Positions 51,128-60,390 of a stretch of 64,000 nucleotides of DNA are shown here, one piece after another. The notes under the pieces were generated by a model, which was not told the origin of the DNA, did no database searches, and saw nothing but the letters and a program-made list of their open reading frames with translations. The stretch is from Bacteroidales bacterium UBA1189 (GTDB lineage: Bacteria > Bacteroidota > Bacteroidia > Bacteroidales > Bacteroidaceae). The DNA lies in contig DBYJ01000003.1 of NCBI GenBank assembly GCA_002309805.1, positions 123 to 64,122 on the forward strand. Direction: 5' to 3'. The translations under genes were made by a program, and so were the position numbers. Every line of letters begins with the position of its first letter. Within the stretch, counting starts at the first letter, position 1.

Positions 51128-53224
51128 TCATTGGACGAGGATATTCCTGCCTTTGCGGATGTAGATGCCGCGGGGGAGGTAGTTGGTCTCCGGAAGGGGA
51201 CGGCCCTGAAGATCAAACAGAAGATTCTCTCCTCGTTCTTCCGTGAGGGGGAGAGCTTCTTCATCGTCGAGTGTCGGGGCAGCAACGGAAGTGGGGGAGT
51301 AGTCGTCGTTGTTAGTCAGGTAGATGTCAGTGACCTTTATGGACTGGCTGCCCGTGCCCCAGAAACTGACGATGCGGATGTTGCGCGTGTCGAGGGGCTG
51401 GCCTTTCTTGGCGGTGTCGTTGGTGTACTTGGCAGTCTGAAGATTGACGACGATTTGGCGCTTCTGCCCGAAATCGGCTGTGGAGTGGCACTCGCCCCAG
51501 ATGCTACCGGTGGTGAAGATGTTGAGGTGCGAGCTGCTGCTAGTGGCGCCGAGCTCGATGACGAGGTATTTGTAGCTTGACATGTCGGCTCCGGCAGGAT
51601 ACTCCCAGCCCATCTGTCCCCACTGCCCAGGGCGGAAGGTGTGGGTATTCTCGTCGTAGGTGCCGGAGGCGAAGAGGGAGGTGTTGATGTGTTCGGCTCC
51701 GAAGGGGAAGAAGGTGGAGCGCACGGCGATGCTGGCCTTGAGTTCGTTACCCAGCGGGTCGGTGTAGGTGACGCTAATGCGGGCGTTTCCCTCGCCCAAG
51801 GCCACGAGCAGGGAGCCTCCGCGTACGGCAACGACGTCAGGGGCACTGCTGTTGTAGGTGGCAAGGCCGGTGACTTCACGCTGGTGTCCGTCGGCATAGG
51901 TGGCGGTGAAGGGGACGACGATGCTGCCGCCCACCATCACCTCGGCACTCTCGGCAGAAGCGGTGAGCAGGGTGGCGGTCAGGTGCTCGGGGCTTTCGTC
52001 CTGCGGCTCGTTGTCGGCATGAGGCCAGTCCACCTGCCAGTACTCGGCATACCAGTCCATGCAGGCCTTGCCGCACGCCTCCTCGTAGCCATCGAAAGCG
52101 GGGACTACCTTTTTCGTGTTAATCAGCGTATCGACGTCGATGAGACACGACGTGCCCGAGAGCGTCATGGAGATGTTGCCGTAGTGGTCGAGCAGGGCCT
52201 TGAAGGCGCGCCCCCACTTGGAGGTGCTGCCTGTGGCCCAGGTACCCCAGTTTGACTCAACCCAATCGCCGTGCTCGTTGTAGTGGCCCGTGCCCTCCTT
52301 CTTGGGACTCCAGTCGACCTCGGTGATGATGACGGGTGCGAAGTCCACAACGGGCACTTGGCTGTGGAATTGGCGGATCTTGTTGTCGGGGTCGGGGGTG
52401 TCGTCGCTGCAACCGTACCAGCCGCAGTAGTCGTGGACGGCGTAGCCGATGTTATAGCCCTCAATGGGGTGTACGGCGTAGCTGGCGTAGTTAGCCTGCC
52501 AGCCCGTGCCAGGTATCCAGATGATGCCGGTGAAGCCGTTGGTGCGGATGCGGTCGACGATGGGCTGGAAGTAGTCGTGCAGGGCGCGCGGGTCGTCCTC
52601 GCCCTGAGCGTTCTTCAGCGACACGGGCTCGTTGGCAAGCTCGATGCTGATTTGCCCCGGGTAGCGCAGGATGGAGTCGTTCTTCGTGAAGGTGTCCCAC
52701 ACGGTCATGAGGTAGTCCTGATAGTAGTCACCCACGCGCAGATTACCTGGGCAGACGCCTGGGGGACGCACCACGACGTACATGCCGTGGTTCATTGCGC
52801 GGCGTGCGATGGGGAAGTAGAGGGTGCGGAGGTAGGTTTTCAGGCGCGTCTGGCTGAAGCGCGAGATGTCGGCCTCTCCGCTCTCCTTGCCGTCGCTCTG
52901 CTTATTGGGGTCGTTGGTCCAAGCGGGGTCGAGGTGGAGGCGGAAGACGTCGCACTTGGCCTCCTCGAGTCCGGCGAAGAGTTTCTCGAAGTAGTTGATG
53001 CAGCGGTTGCGCCCGTCGGTGTCGTAGTTCCAGCCCCAGCGCCCGTTGTTGAACCAAGCATTGGGCGTGTCCATGACGCCGTGGAGCACGACGTGGTTGC
53101 CGTGCAGGTCAACCAGCCAGCGGCCTTCCACGCTGAGGGTGGGCAGCGGCTTCACGCCCTGTGCCCAACCAGCAACAGCCATCAGCATGGCTATACCGAG
53201 GGTGGTGATGATTCGTTTCTTCAT
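51128..53224 (-). CDS. GH5 (cellulase-like) glycosidase
   Basis: 698 residues. Signal peptide ITTLGIAMLMAVAGWAQ. The barrel shows HVVLHGVMDTPNAWF, CDVFRLHLDPAW, the acid/base in SIELANEPVSL, IGYAVHDYCGWYG, and the nucleophile in VIITEVDWSPK. After about 400 comes an Ig-like region and a carbohydrate-binding-like domain, then a C-terminal tail LLFDLQGRPLPET ending GIYIRKGRNILVQ. Likely acts on beta-glucans or mannans outside the cytoplasm. Its ATG overlaps the ogt stop codon. Confidence 0.9.
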   Translation of the reverse strand: MKKRIITTLGIAMLMAVAGWAQGVKPLPTLSVEGRWLVDLHGNHVVLHGVMDTPNAWFNNGRWGWNYDTDGRNRCINYFEKLFAGLEEAKCDVFRLHLDPAWTNDPNKQSDGKESGEADISRFSQTRLKTYLRTLYFPIARRAMNHGMYVVVRPPGVCPGNLRVGDYYQDYLMTVWDTFTKNDSILRYPGQISIELANEPVSLKNAQGEDDPRALHDYFQPIVDRIRTNGFTGIIWIPGTGWQANYASYAVHPIEGYNIGYAVHDYCGWYGCSDDTPDPDNKIRQFHSQVPVVDFAPVIITEVDWSPKKEGTGHYNEHGDWVESNWGTWATGSTSKWGRAFKALLDHYGNISMTLSGTSCLIDVDTLINTKKVVPAFDGYEEACGKACMDWYAEYWQVDWPHADNEPQDESPEHLTATLLTASAESAEVMVGGSIVVPFTATYADGHQREVTGLATYNSSAPDVVAVRGGSLLVALGEGNARISVTYTDPLGNELKASIAVRSTFFPFGAEHINTSLFASGTYDENTHTFRPGQWGQMGWEYPAGADMSSYKYLVIELGATSSSSHLNIFTTGSIWGECHSTADFGQKRQIVVNLQTAKYTNDTAKKGQPLDTRNIRIVSFWGTGSQSIKVTDIYLTNNDDYSPTSVAAPTLDDEEALPLTEERGENLLFDLQGRPLPETNYLPRGIYIRKGRNILVQ

Positions 53225-53727
53225 GTTATCTTTTTTTTTAATTCTTCATTTTTTAAGAGCCACGCCTTTCGCTCAATGCCTGCGGCGTAGCCCGTCAGGG
53301 TGCCGTTGCTGCCTATGACGCGGTGGCAGGGGATGATGAGTGCGATGGGGTTGTGGCCTATGGCGCCGCCCACAGCCTGTGCCGATGGGCAACCGATGCG
53401 TCGCGCGATGTCACCATAGCTCATCGTCTGTCCGAAGGGGATGGTGAGCAGCTGCTCCCACACGGTGCTGCGGAATGGTGTGGCGTTCGTGGGTCGCAGG
53501 GGAGGGGTGAAGTCGGGGGCAGCGCCACTGAAGTAGATATCGAGCCACGCGCGTGTTAGCTGGAAAACGGGTCTTTCGGGGATGGGAGATTGAAAATTAA
53601 GGATTGTAGATTGGGCTTTGCACGGAGCATGCCATTGCCCGTCGAACGTGAGGGCGATGAGGTGGGTGCCGTCGCTGGTCATCGTCATGGCTCCCAGAGG
53701 TGATGCGTAGTGTGCCACGTAATCCAT
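53221..53727 (-). CDS. ogt: Methylated-DNA--[protein]-cysteine S-methyltransferase
   Basis: 168 residues. It takes alkyl groups from O6 of guanine. The acceptor Cys is in ALIIPCHRVIGSNG, with the HTH upstream (GQTMSYGDIARRIG). About ten residues (CKAQSTILNFQSPIPE) are encoded by AGATTGA-type sequence at 53584-53612. The stop overlaps the GH5 start as ATGA, which could couple translation. It lies 5 nt after the AlkD-like gene. Confidence 0.92.
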   Translation of the reverse strand: MDYVAHYASPLGAMTMTSDGTHLIALTFDGQWHAPCKAQSTILNFQSPIPERPVFQLTRAWLDIYFSGAAPDFTPPLRPTNATPFRSTVWEQLLTIPFGQTMSYGDIARRIGCPSAQAVGGAIGHNPIALIIPCHRVIGSNGTLTGYAAGIERKAWLLKNEELKKKIT

Positions 53728-53731
53728 CTTG

Positions 53732-54448
53732 CTAACCTTTTACTTTCAAGGCGCGCAGCGCTGCTTTTTGTTCGGGGGTAATGCGGAAGCTCTCGATGGC
53801 CTTCTGGATGGTGCGGTTGTGCGTCCAAGGGCCGAGACGACGTGTGGTGAGGATGGGTAGCGTAGCATCGTACTGCTTGGCAAGGGCTGTGGCGAAGTAC
53901 CATGCCTGCATCATGCGGATGTAGTACTCGTCGCGCCGTATGGCAGCCACGGCATCAAGGTAGCACGGGGCGAAGGTGCCGTCATCAAGGTAGTGCTGCA
54001 TCAGCATCCCGATGCCGAAGCGCACGGTGTATTCATGAGGACTCTGTAGCCATCCGCCTTCCGCTAACCCCTCAACGCTAACCCCTATATGGGGGGGCAG
54101 TTCCGAGGTGTGGCGCCGAAAGCTTTTGGGTGAGAGTTGGTCGCACGTCGCCCAGTTGTCCACGTAGGGGAGAAAACGCTTCACTTCGTTGAGGCAACGC
54201 TCAAAATCTTTCAATTCCGAGAGGATGAAGGCATGCAGCTGGTTCTCGTCGAACGTCGGGTGGGGCAGCGCGGCAAGAAAAGCATCGGCTTCGCCCTCCT
54301 TTAGCATCTCCTTCGCCAGACTGCGCAGGGCAGGGGTGCGCACGCCGATGATGCGCTCGGCGCTGACGGAGGGCAACAGCTTGCGCTGGAACACCGCATA
54401 GTCGGCATCGGACAAGGCTTGGAGACGTTTCGGAATGGCGGTTGTCAT
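53732..54448 (-). CDS. AlkD-like DNA alkylation repair protein
   Basis: 238 residues from the ATG at 54448; upstream Met codons lie at or before the promoter box. HEAT-like helical DNA glycosylase fold: GVRTPALRSLAKEMLKEG, NWATCDQLSPKSF, YYIRMMQAWYFATAL. Between FRRH and WLQSPHEY about 20 residues (TSELPPHIGVSVEGLAEGG) look inserted; they come from a CTAACCCC/GGGGGG sequence at about 54059-54106. With ogt it forms an alkylation repair pair. Confidence 0.86.
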   Translation of the reverse strand: MTTAIPKRLQALSDADYAVFQRKLLPSVSAERIIGVRTPALRSLAKEMLKEGEADAFLAALPHPTFDENQLHAFILSELKDFERCLNEVKRFLPYVDNWATCDQLSPKSFRRHTSELPPHIGVSVEGLAEGGWLQSPHEYTVRFGIGMLMQHYLDDGTFAPCYLDAVAAIRRDEYYIRMMQAWYFATALAKQYDATLPILTTRRLGPWTHNRTIQKAIESFRITPEQKAALRALKVKG

Positions 54449-54469
54449 GGAGCGAATTGTTTTCGTGTG

Positions 54470-54477
54470 CAAAAATA
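54470..54477 (-). promoter_or_regulatory. Bacteroidota -7 box for the alkylation repair genes
   Basis: Minus-strand TATTTTTG; it excludes the ATG at 54472. Confidence 0.45.
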
Positions 54478-54510
54478 CGGATTTTATTTGGTATTTCCCT
54501 CACCTTGCTG

Positions 54511-54518
54511 TAATTTTG
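54511..54518 (+). promoter_or_regulatory. Promoter of aspS
   Basis: TAATTTTG with TTTG at 54487-54490, spacing 20; 43 nt before the start. Confidence 0.65.
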
Positions 54519-54560
54519 TGCCCCGAAATCGAAATACCTTATTATTTTATATAAAGAAAA

Positions 54561-56315
54561 ATGTACAGAACAAGAACATGTGGTGAGCTTCGGCTTGCCA
54601 ATGCAGGAGAAAAGGTGACGCTGGCCGGATGGGTGCAGCGAAGCCGCAAAATGGGTGGCATGACGTTTGTGGACTTGCGAGACCGTTACGGCATCACCCA
54701 GCTGGTGTTTAATGAGGAACGTGATGCGGCTTTGTGCGAGCAGGCCAACCGTCTGGGGCGCGAGTTCGTCATCCAGGCTACGGGCATCGTCAGCGAGCGA
54801 CACAGCAAGAACGCCAACCTGCCTACGGGCGACGTGGAAATCATCGTCGATGGGTTGACGGTGTTGAATGTCTCCGTCACACCCCCCTTCACTATCGAGG
54901 ACAACACCGACGGAGGAGATGACCTCCGCATGAAATACCGCTATCTGGACCTGCGCCGCACCGCTGTGCGCAAGAATCTGGAGTTGCGCCACAAAATGGC
55001 CTTCGAGGTGCGCCGCTATCTCGACGGACAAGGATTTCTCGAAGTGGAGACACCCGTGCTGGTGAACAGCACGCCGGAGGGCGCGCGTGACTTTGTGGTG
55101 CCCAGCCGCATGAACCCCGGGCAGTTCTACGCCCTGCCGCAGAGTCCCCAGACGCTGAAGCAACTGCTTATGGTGAGTGGCTTCGACCGCTATTTCCAGA
55201 TTGTGAAGTGCTTCCGCGACGAAGACTTGCGCGCTGACCGCCAGCCGGAGTTCACGCAGGTGGACTGCGAGATGTCGTTCGTTGAGCAGGAGGACATCCT
55301 GCAGATGTTCGAGGGCATGATACGCCATCTCTTCAAGACCATTCTCGGTCTCGACCTCCCCACGCTGCCCCGTATGACATGGGCTGACGCCATGAAGTAC
55401 TACGGCTCCGACAAGCCCGACACGCGCTTCGGTATGCGCTTCGTGGAGCTGATGGACGTGCTGAAGGGCTACGGCTTCGGTGTCTTCGACGAGGCTGCCT
55501 ACATAGGCGGCATCTGTGCCAAGGGTGCTGCCAGCTATACCCGTAAGCAGATTGACCAGCTGACGGACTATGTGCGCCGCCCGCAGGTGGGCGCCAAGGG
55601 CTTGGTCTATGCCCGCGTCGAAGCCGACGGCACGGTTAAGTCCAGCGTCGATAAGTTCTACTCGCAGGAGGTGCTGCAGCAGATGAAGGCTGCCTTCGAT
55701 GCCGAGCCGGGCGACCTCATCCTCATCCTCAGCGGCAGCGATGCCATGAAGACCCGCAAACAGCTGAACGAACTGCGCCTCTACGTGGGCGAGCAGCTCG
55801 GCCTACGTCCGAAGGACAAGTTCTCGTGCCTCTGGGTCATCGACTTCCCCATGTACGAGTGGAGTGACGAGGAGCAGCGCCTCATGGCCATGCACCATCC
55901 GTTCACCTCGCCGAAGCCTGAGGATATTCCCCTGCTCGACACCGACCCTGCTATTGTCCGTGCCAATGCCTACGACATGGTTATCAATGGCGTGGAAGTG
56001 GGTGGAGGCTCCATCCGTATCCACGATGCCCAGCTGCAGCAGAAGATATTTGAAATCCTCGGCTTCACCCCCGAACAGGCACAGGCGAAGTTCGGCTTCC
56101 TGATGAACGCCTTCAAGTTCGGTGCGCCGCCTCACGGAGGTCTTGCCTACGGACTGGATCGTCTGGTGAGCCTCTTTGCAGGGCTCGACAGCATCCGCGA
56201 CTGCATCGCCTTCCCTAAGAATAATCAGGGCCGCGACGTCATGCTGGGCGCTCCTGGACCTCTTGACCCCGTGCAGTTCGAGGAACTCCAGATCAAGGTT
56301 GATCTGAAGGATTAA
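54561..56315 (+). CDS. aspS: Aspartyl-tRNA synthetase
   Basis: 584 residues, class IIb. Charges tRNA-Asp. The OB fold at the start shows [20 protein letters not shown]; motif 2 is [20 protein letters not shown] with [10 protein letters not shown]; motif 3 is [15 protein letters not shown]. The bacterial GAD insertion lies between motifs 2 and 3. Standard gene with its own promoter. Confidence 0.97.
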   Translation: MYRTRTCGELRLANAGEKVTLAGWVQRSRKMGGMTFVDLRDRYGITQLVFNEERDAALCEQANRLGREFVIQATGIVSERHSKNANLPTGDVEIIVDGLTVLNVSVTPPFTIEDNTDGGDDLRMKYRYLDLRRTAVRKNLELRHKMAFEVRRYLDGQGFLEVETPVLVNSTPEGARDFVVPSRMNPGQFYALPQSPQTLKQLLMVSGFDRYFQIVKCFRDEDLRADRQPEFTQVDCEMSFVEQEDILQMFEGMIRHLFKTILGLDLPTLPRMTWADAMKYYGSDKPDTRFGMRFVELMDVLKGYGFGVFDEAAYIGGICAKGAASYTRKQIDQLTDYVRRPQVGAKGLVYARVEADGTVKSSVDKFYSQEVLQQMKAAFDAEPGDLILILSGSDAMKTRKQLNELRLYVGEQLGLRPKDKFSCLWVIDFPMYEWSDEEQRLMAMHHPFTSPKPEDIPLLDTDPAIVRANAYDMVINGVEVGGGSIRIHDAQLQQKIFEILGFTPEQAQAKFGFLMNAFKFGAPPHGGLAYGLDRLVSLFAGLDSIRDCIAFPKNNQGRDVMLGAPGPLDPVQFEELQIKVDLKD

Positions 56316-56337
56316 GGAATACGCCTGAAAGCATAAG

Positions 56338-56410
56338 CTAAAACCAAGACCTTTGAGAAATGTCCCATCGAGGGCATGGATGAAAGAGTTTTGGTTTTAG
56401 TTTCTTGTTT
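56338..56410 (+). terminator. Possible aspS terminator
   Basis: Stem CTAAAACCAA (56338-56347) with TTGGTTTTAG (56391-56400), then TTTCTTGTTTT. The 43-nt loop makes it less certain. Confidence 0.45.
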
Positions 56411-56519
56411 TAAGAAAAAAAGCTGATTATCCGCAAAACACCCCTGCCCTTTTTCATACGCTATTTGTTTCCGCAGATAATCGTAGGAATTGCTTTAGGC
56501 CAAATAGTCAACTAGTCGG

Positions 56520-56666
56520 ATAGAATCAAATTCCCCCAAAATTCCATCAAATGGAAAAAAAGTTCCATAGGCTGGAAAAAAAGTTCCATCAAATGGAATA
56601 AATGTCCCATCAAATGGGAAAAAAGTCCCATAGGCTGGGATTCTATTCCCACAGGCTGGGATTTTT
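56520..56666. repeat. 21-nt tandem array F: six hairpin units plus one degenerate
   Basis: Units start at 56541, 56562, 56583, 56604, 56625 and 56646, each 21 nt, and each contains a dyad: TTCCATCAAATGGAA, TTCCATAGGCTGGAA, TCCCATCAAATGGGA or TCCCATAGGCTGGGA. A degenerate first unit (56520-56540) carries TAGAATCAAA as in array D. The rest of the 505-bp gap has no gene. Confidence 0.9.
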
Positions 56667-56761
56667 CCAGCGCTTGATGATTGCCGAACTGTCCCTGGGG
56701 ATAATCTTACGGATAAGCCTAAAAAAAATAGTCTTTTGTTTGTTTTTCAAAAGAAAGTCCG

Positions 56762-56769
56762 TATCTTTG
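56762..56769 (+). promoter_or_regulatory. Promoter of the 1035-residue protein
   Basis: TATCTTTG with TTTG at 56739-56742, spacing 19; 52 nt before the start. Confidence 0.65.
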
Positions 56770-56820
56770 TGCGCAAAATGTGATTTTTAAATTTTTAGTA
56801 CTAATTTTATTCCAAATCTT

Positions 56821-59800
56821 ATGAGAAGAAAAAAGTTTTACTCATTTCTGTTGGCAGCAGCCATGCTGTTGCCGAGTTTGGGAGCTAAGGCTGGCGAATG
56901 GGTTGACGAATTGACTGGCGTCTCCTATTCAGCAATCGACGGCCCCGTCGAAGGTGCTGAAGGCTCCGTCATGTTCTGCGATGGCGAGACGGCTACCAAG
57001 CTGGGTACCGGCTCACTGCCCACGTGGGTCATCATTCAGGCCTCAGAGCCCGTGTCGCTGATTGGCTACACCATCTACACGGCTAACGACAACTCCGTCT
57101 ACAAAGGCCGTAACCCTCAGAACTGGCTGATTGAAGGTTCCAACGACTACGAGAACTGGACCGTCATCGATCATGTCTTCGATGATGCCGTGCTGCAGGA
57201 CGTTGACTTCACGCCGTTCGAATTCGCCTGCCCTGCTTCGGAGAAGTTCGAGTATTTCCGCATCACTATCGAGAAAGTGTGGGGCGGTGGCTTCATGCAG
57301 GTCAGCGAGTTCCATCCCAATGGCCAGACTCATGAGCACGAATGGGGCAGCCCTATGGAGACTGAGCCTACATGCCGTCAGGATGGTTATATCACCTATT
57401 TCTGCTCCATCTGTGGTGGCTACAAGACTGAGCCCAGCGGCAAGGAAGCTACAGGCATCCACGAGTATGAAGATGGCTACTGCATCCACTGCGGTAAGGC
57501 TGAGAACGAGCCTCTTGTCGAGGATGGCTTCTGGCTCTTGGAGACCGGTAAGGATCTTGCTTACTTTGCCAGCCGCATCGAGGCTGACGGAGCATACGAC
57601 CTTAATGCTCGTCTGATGAACGACATCGACATGGAGGGTATCGAATTCAGCGGTATCGCTTCCGGCGGTCGCTACAGAGGCGAATTCGACGGCGACGGAC
57701 ACTGGATTTACAACTTCTCGTATTCGAAATCCAGCCGCAGCAACCTCGGTCTCGTCAACTTGCTTGGCGCTGGTGGCTACGTTCACCATGTGGGTCTGAT
57801 TAACGCCAACCTGAATGGCGACGCCAACGTGGCTGGTATCGTCGGACGTATCTATGGCGGTACCGTCGAGCAGTGCGCCGTTGTCGGTTCCTACATCGAG
57901 GGTCGTGACCACACGGCTGCCATTACGGGCGACGTCAACTGGGAGGTTGTTGGCGGTGATACCATTGCCGGTGAAGTCCGCGACTGCTTCTCCGATGCTG
58001 TAATCTACAGCCGCGAGTATCAGGCCAGCGGTATCTCCGGTGTTATCAATGGTGGTACGATTGAAAACTGCCTCTTCTCGGGTACGATTGATTGCGGTTA
58101 CACCAACTCGGGTATCGCCAGTAGCTTGGTCGATAGCGAAGGTGTGCTCACCATCATCAAGAACAACGCTCTGTGGGCTTCCCACAACTATGGTGGCTCC
58201 AGCGGCTGCGAGTTCAACCGTGTTGCCAACCAGTATGGCCGTGTGGCTCTCCTGCAGAACAACTGGTCACTCATTACAACGGGTATCGGTGCTGCAAGTG
58301 CCGGCTATGGCTTTACCTCCGATTTGAGCGAATTCAACAACGATCCTAACGACCAGATGGGTGCCGATGCTTCTGACGAAGAGGCCCGTACCGCCGACTT
58401 CTATGAGAATGTCCTGGGCTGGGATGTTGGTGGTGTCTGGAGTTTCTATCCCGATACGGAAGGCAAGGCTTATCCTGTCCTGATTTGGATGATTGAGTCA
58501 GAGGTCAAGCTGCCCACACGCATCTATGACATTCCTAAGAATGCTAAGCTCATCTGGGAAACGGGTGATGAATTCCTCAACCTGGGTGGCATCCACGGCT
58601 CCTTCGGCCAGAAGCTCAACATTTCCATTGCCAGCGGCGAGGAAATGGCTACCTATTATCCCGACCTTGGCGTCCTCTATGTGGGCGATGCTACTGGTGG
58701 CTTCGGCGGCACGGGTGACGTGATTATTGACGTTGCCTTCGACGAGGATATTCAGGAAGTCTTTGAGAATACCGATCCTGCCCAGTTCAGCGTCTATGTT
58801 GATCAGGCTGGTGACGTGGAAATCAAGACTGTCGACGACTTCAAGCGTCTGTTCCGCAGCTCTGTCGGTAACTACAAGCTGATGGCTAACCTCGACTTGT
58901 CGGATGTTGAATTCCCCGGCATCGGTAGTCCTACCGAACCCTTCACGGGCACCTTCGACGGTAACGGCCATACCCTCAGCGGCATCACCATCAATGATGA
59001 TGGCAACAACAAGGTGGGTGTGTTCCGCTATACAAGTGGCGCTACCATCAAGAACCTCGGCGTTAGCAATGTTACCATCAACGCTCCTGACCGCAATCAG
59101 GTGGGTGGTCTCATCGGTGAGTGCGAGAACACTACAGTTGACCAGGTGGCTCTCAGCGGCTTCATCAATGGCCGTGACCACGTCGGTGGTCTCATCGGAC
59201 GTACCAGCGGTGTCAGCCGCATCACCAACAGCTATGCTCATGTGAACGTCTATGCTTACAGCCAGGCTGGCGGTATCTCCGCTACCACGGATCAGGGCGA
59301 CACCATCGTCTTCAAGAACGACTACTTCGCAGGTAGCGTCTATATCTACCATCGTGGCTGGGCTGGCGGTTTCATTGGCCTTGTTGACAAGAGCGATACA
59401 AAGATATGGCTTACCAATTGCGTTTCCATCGGCGATGTCATCAGCCACACCGACGGCGGTACCGACGGTAACGTCGCAGGTCCCTTCATCGGTGGTAACG
59501 GCCCGTCGTGGAACGAAGAGTTCTCGGGCTATGCTCGTCTCGATTTCTATGAGAATGTCCGCAATGCCGATGCTATCATCGACGCTCCCAACAACGACAA
59601 GTATGTATGGCCTATCATCGGCAACGATGTCGAGGATACCGATTATACTCCCGAAGTTGAGATGCCTGCCGACGCTATGAAGAAGCAGGAGACTTACGAA
59701 GACATTGGTTGGGACTTCCGTCACATCTGGGAGATGGACAAGACCGGTTACGGCTATCCTGTTCTGCAGGTGCTGCAGGGCTTCGCCACGGGCATTGCAC

Positions 59801-59928
59801 TTCCCGAGGCTGAGAAGGAAGTGGCTCCCGTCCAGAACGGTGCCGTCTATAATCTCCAAGGCCAGCGTGTTGCCGTAGGCTACAAGGGCCTTGTTATCAA
59901 GAACGGCAAGAAGTTCTTGGTGAAGTAA
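56821..59928 (+). CDS. Large secreted F5/8C-GLUG protein
   Basis: 1035 residues. Signal peptide FYSFLLAAAMLLPSLGAKA. Residues about 25-170 look like an F5/8 type C (discoidin) domain: LIGYTIYTANDN, WLIEGSNDYENWTVIDH, FEYFRITIEKVW. Then comes a CxxC/HxHE-rich spacer (PTCRQDGYITYFCSICGG). The rest has GLUG-like repeats (VGGLIGECENTTVDQVALSG, HVGGLIGRTSGVSRITNSY). The tail VYNLQGQRVAVGYKGLVI resembles the GH5 tail. Likely a surface adhesin or glycan binder. Confidence 0.8.
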   Translation: MRRKKFYSFLLAAAMLLPSLGAKAGEWVDELTGVSYSAIDGPVEGAEGSVMFCDGETATKLGTGSLPTWVIIQASEPVSLIGYTIYTANDNSVYKGRNPQNWLIEGSNDYENWTVIDHVFDDAVLQDVDFTPFEFACPASEKFEYFRITIEKVWGGGFMQVSEFHPNGQTHEHEWGSPMETEPTCRQDGYITYFCSICGGYKTEPSGKEATGIHEYEDGYCIHCGKAENEPLVEDGFWLLETGKDLAYFASRIEADGAYDLNARLMNDIDMEGIEFSGIASGGRYRGEFDGDGHWIYNFSYSKSSRSNLGLVNLLGAGGYVHHVGLINANLNGDANVAGIVGRIYGGTVEQCAVVGSYIEGRDHTAAITGDVNWEVVGGDTIAGEVRDCFSDAVIYSREYQASGISGVINGGTIENCLFSGTIDCGYTNSGIASSLVDSEGVLTIIKNNALWASHNYGGSSGCEFNRVANQYGRVALLQNNWSLITTGIGAASAGYGFTSDLSEFNNDPNDQMGADASDEEARTADFYENVLGWDVGGVWSFYPDTEGKAYPVLIWMIESEVKLPTRIYDIPKNAKLIWETGDEFLNLGGIHGSFGQKLNISIASGEEMATYYPDLGVLYVGDATGGFGGTGDVIIDVAFDEDIQEVFENTDPAQFSVYVDQAGDVEIKTVDDFKRLFRSSVGNYKLMANLDLSDVEFPGIGSPTEPFTGTFDGNGHTLSGITINDDGNNKVGVFRYTSGATIKNLGVSNVTINAPDRNQVGGLIGECENTTVDQVALSGFINGRDHVGGLIGRTSGVSRITNSYAHVNVYAYSQAGGISATTDQGDTIVFKNDYFAGSVYIYHRGWAGGFIGLVDKSDTKIWLTNCVSIGDVISHTDGGTDGNVAGPFIGGNGPSWNEEFSGYARLDFYENVRNADAIIDAPNNDKYVWPIIGNDVEDTDYTPEVEMPADAMKKQETYEDIGWDFRHIWEMDKTGYGYPVLQVLQGFATGIALPEAEKEVAPVQNGAVYNLQGQRVAVGYKGLVIKNGKKFLVK

Positions 59929-59944
59929 GATAATCACTGGTTCT

Positions 59945-59990
59945 AAAGAAAGGGAGGCGCGATTCCGCGCCTCCCTTTCTTTCTTATCTT
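59945..59990 (+). terminator. Strong intrinsic terminator
   Basis: Perfect 13-bp stem AAAGGGAGGCGCG / CGCGCCTCCCTTT with an ATTC loop, flanked by A and T runs. It can serve both this gene and the convergent one. Confidence 0.9.
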
Positions 59991-60032
59991 TTCTTTTTTT
60001 TCTTTTCTCTTTAACCCTTAACCTTTAACCCT

Positions 60033-60374
60033 TCATCCCCTTCGGGCTTCGATGAGGGGCTTGTCCCAGAAGACTTCAGCAGAAGCTTCGGCTGCAAGGG
60101 CATCGATGTCGTCCCTCAGGGTTTGGAGGAGAGCTTCTTCGCGTTTGCGGGAGCGGCGTCCCGGAGCCTCGTAGAGTACGCGGCTGTAGTAGGCATCGTA
60201 GGAGAGTGCATAGTCGTCGGGGGCGTTGTGGGGGAAGAAGGATACGGCAGCCTCGTAGCGGATGTTGCCGCAGTCGGAGTCGGAAATTAGGAATACAGCT
60301 GCAGCGTGGCGCTTGACACCATTGGCTGTGCAGCGGGCTTCGAAATACTGTTGGTAGACGTTAATTGTTGCCAT
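60033..60374 (-). CDS. Small cytoplasmic protein of unknown function
   Basis: 113 residues. No signal or membrane segment. YFEARCTANGVKRHAAAVFL is a beta-rich start, followed by FFPHNAPDDYALSYDAYYSR and a basic helix (PGRRSRKREEALLQTL). I do not recognise a family. It lies 16 nt after the GH29 gene and reads as real by codon use and its position. Confidence 0.6.
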   Translation of the reverse strand: MATINVYQQYFEARCTANGVKRHAAAVFLISDSDCGNIRYEAAVSFFPHNAPDDYALSYDAYYSRVLYEAPGRRSRKREEALLQTLRDDIDALAAEASAEVFWDKPLIEARRG

Positions 60375-60390
60375 AGTTTTTTCTCAATTC

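Noticed and set aside
56541..56666. CRISPR array
   Set aside because: Units abut with no unique spacers, they are only 21 nt, and no cas genes are present.
56602..56790. 62-residue frame before the 1035-residue gene
   Set aside because: It runs through the hairpin array and the promoter.
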